Shown: in pieces, positions 62,595-64,000 of the stretch | Numbering within the stretch: position 1 is the stretch's first letter | How the letters are laid out: every line of letters begins with the position of its first letter | Assembly: GCF_020990385.1 (NCBI RefSeq) | Contig: NZ_CP087599.1 | Coordinates: 186,001 to 250,000, forward strand | Direction: 5' to 3' | Length of the DNA: 64,000 bases | Source: Paracoccus sp. MA | GTDB taxonomy: Bacteria > Pseudomonadota > Alphaproteobacteria > Rhodobacterales > Rhodobacteraceae | Notes under the pieces: model-generated | Databases searched by the model: none | What the model saw: only the letters and a program-made list of their open reading frames with translations | Told to the model about the DNA's origin: nothing | Made by a program: the position numbers and the translations under genes

Positions 62595-63661
62595 GGCGTC
62601 ACCTCGGCGGAAAGATAGCCGACGGGCAGCACATGCTCGGACACGGCAACGGAGTTCAGGGCGGAGAAGAGATCCCGCAGCTCGGGATCGGTGAAGTCGC
62701 GCAGGATCAGCACCAGCTTCGAGCGGCGATCCTCGCCCTGCCAGTCGGTCAGCAGGACCGGCGGATGAAAGATGTGCTGGACGCCGTGGACCACGAAAGG
62801 ATGCGGCACGCCCTGCAGGTGGATCAACCCCTTGAAGCGCAGCAGATCGGCGCCGCGCTGCGCCATCAGCATCTCCATCCAGAGATCGAAGGCCGTGGCC
62901 GAGATCGGCTCGTCGATCACCCAGGAGACCGAGCGGATCGCGTCCAGATGCCTGAGGGCGTCGAGATCGGCCAGCTTCGGAACCGGAACGGCCTCCTGCC
63001 GCAGCCAGCCCCGCGCCTCGGCCGACTTCATCGTCGGATCGAAGTGCCCCAGCCCGGTCAGCCGTCGGGGGTCGATCCGGCCATGCAGCGCGATCTGGAC
63101 CGGCGCAGCGGCATTCAGCGCCGCGATTTCGCGGCGGGCGCCGGGCTCGTCGGCCTCGGGCAGGTCGGTCTTGGTCAGCAGGACAAGATCGGCCAGGGCA
63201 ACCTGGCGCCTTGCCTCCTCGTGCCGGCGCAGGGTGTCCGGCCCCGTCGCGGCATCGACCGTCGCCACGACGCCATCGGTCACGAAACGCTCGGACAGGT
63301 CCATGCTGGTCAGCAGCGTGTGCAGGATCGGCGCCGGATCGGCCAGGCCGGTGGTCTCGATCATCACCCGGTCGAAGTCCAGCTCGCCCGCCTCGCGCCG
63401 TTCCGCCAACTCGACCAGCGTGTCCAGCAGATCGCCCCGCAAGGCGCAGCACATGCAGCCCGACTGCAGCAAGACCAGAGTCTCGGTCGTCGAGACGACC
63501 AGTTCGTGGTCCAGCCCGATCTCGCCGAATTCGTTGATGATGATGGCCGTGCGGCCGAAATCGCGATGGCGCAGCAGCCCGTTCAGCACCGTGGTCTTGC
63601 CGCTGCCAAGAAAGCCGGTCAGCAGCGTGACGGGAAGAGGCGTCGGGCAAGGGTCCGTCAT
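62591..63661 (-). CDS. COG0523 GTPase no. 5
   Basis: 356-residue G3E GTPase with Walker A GFLGSGKT (16-23) and the metal motif GCMCC (68-72). C-terminal features include LLRFKGLIHLQGVPHPFVVH and HIFHPP. Its start overlaps the zur stop (ATGA), so it is expressed with the zinc regulator, favouring a zinc client. The longer frame to 63727 lies inside zur and is not real. Confidence 0.86.
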   Translation of the reverse strand: MTDPCPTPLPVTLLTGFLGSGKTTVLNGLLRHRDFGRTAIIINEFGEIGLDHELVVSTTETLVLLQSGCMCCALRGDLLDTLVELAERREAGELDFDRVMIETTGLADPAPILHTLLTSMDLSERFVTDGVVATVDAATGPDTLRRHEEARRQVALADLVLLTKTDLPEADEPGARREIAALNAAAPVQIALHGRIDPRRLTGLGHFDPTMKSAEARGWLRQEAVPVPKLADLDALRHLDAIRSVSWVIDEPISATAFDLWMEMLMAQRGADLLRFKGLIHLQGVPHPFVVHGVQHIFHPPVLLTDWQGEDRRSKLVLILRDFTDPELRDLFSALNSVAVSEHVLPVGYLSAEVTP

Positions 63662-64000
63662 GTCCGCCCCGCCCTTATCCGGCCCTGACGCTTGGGGACG
63701 GCGGCGGCATCCCGGCAATCGGCGCAAGTTCCCTGCAATTCGATGACGCGACGTCCGACCTGGAAGCCCAGCGAAGCCGCGCGTTCGGAAAGGACCTCGG
63801 CAAGGCCGGCCAGTTCCAGTTCCACCGTGGCGCCGCAGCTGTTGCAGAGAAAGAAAAGACCGGCATAGCGATCCTGTGGATGCGCCGAGGGGACAAAGGC
63901 GTTGCGCGTCTCGATCCGGCTGATGAACCCCTGCTCCAGCAGAAAGTTGAGCGCCCGATAGGCGGTCGGCGGGGCCAGGGGCCGGCCCAGCCTGTGGCCC
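63658..64000 (-). CDS. zur: Fur-family zinc-uptake regulator, C-terminal part
   Basis: The reverse strand reads PTAYRALNFLLEQGFI at the end of the winged helix, then SRIETRNAF, LFFLCNSCGATVELE and VIELQGTCADCRDA. The two CxxC pairs (LCNSC and TCADC) form the structural zinc site of Fur-family Zur. About 113 C-terminal residues are visible; the N terminus is beyond 64000. The stop overlaps COG0523 no. 5. Zur should bind the operators at 51993 and 56269 when zinc is sufficient. Confidence 0.88.
   Translation of the reverse strand, partial: GHRLGRPLAPPTAYRALNFLLEQGFISRIETRNAFVPSAHPQDRYAGLFFLCNSCGATVELELAGLAEVLSERAASLGFQVGRRVIELQGTCADCRDAAAVPKRQGRIRAGRT

Overview
The window is uniformly GC-rich, densely coded DNA from an alphaproteobacterium, most likely a Paracoccus-like member of the Rhodobacteraceae. 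This rests on the pcaQ/pobR/pobA aromatic genes, the sulfonate genes, the small DUF6525-type and RcnB-like proteins, and intergenic hairpins with a 'GGAGTATTT' flank that I recall as common in that family. No rRNA, tRNA, CRISPR array, prophage or intact insertion sequence was seen. All functions come from reading the translations; no database search was run.

Layout. (1) 1-3.2 kb: edge of a beta-ketoadipate locus (pcaD start, pcaQ) and the divergent pobR/pobA pair for 4-hydroxybenzoate. (2) 3.2-3.8 kb: decayed hydroxyproline-epimerase and GntR remnants with a surviving operator-like palindrome. (3) 3.9-19.5 kb: a C2-sulfonate island. An isethionate module (iseR, iseU, iseJ) and a sulfoacetate module (sauR, sauS, sauT, sauU) lie back to back. 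Both yield sulfoacetaldehyde, which Xsc cleaves to acetyl phosphate and sulfite; Pta makes acetyl-CoA, a YeiH-type exporter probably moves the sulfur anion out, and Tat-exported SorA with cytochrome SorB oxidises sulfite to sulfate. (4) 19.5-29.4 kb: a peptide-type ABC importer, a LysR regulator, a YtcJ-like amidohydrolase coupled to a COG0523 GTPase, and a decayed LysR gene. (5) 29.4-37.9 kb: stress and envelope genes (PPOX-fold protein, BrkB/YihY, DJ-1/PfpI, a 938-residue secreted protein with three N-terminal repeats, CAP lipoprotein, RcnB-like protein). (6) 38.5-49.6 kb: an organosulfur scavenging island: two tandem SfnB-like flavoproteins, a DszA/NtaA-like monooxygenase, a MetQ-MetQ-MetN-MetI-type importer, and SsuD, a FAD/NAD(P) protein and an MsuE-like FMN reductase.

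(7) 49.7-64 kb: a zinc-starvation island ending in a partial zur. It holds four of the window's five COG0523 GTPases, and paralogs of housekeeping zinc enzymes: HisI, a RibD-like deaminase, CysS and class III alcohol dehydrogenase. Two of these have lost zinc-binding cysteines. Two divergent promoter regions (51993-52010 and 56269-56286) carry the same 18-bp operator in opposite orientation, the best candidate Zur boxes. The zur-side operon is joined by repeated ATGA start/stop overlaps, including a 50-residue ORF locked between cysS and a COG0523 gene.

The most interesting material is the zinc-sparing island: the operator pair, a COG0523 protein without the CxCC motif, an alcohol dehydrogenase without its structural zinc site, and several unexplained small proteins. 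Second is the compact joining of complete isethionate and sulfoacetate routes around one xsc-pta-sorAB core.
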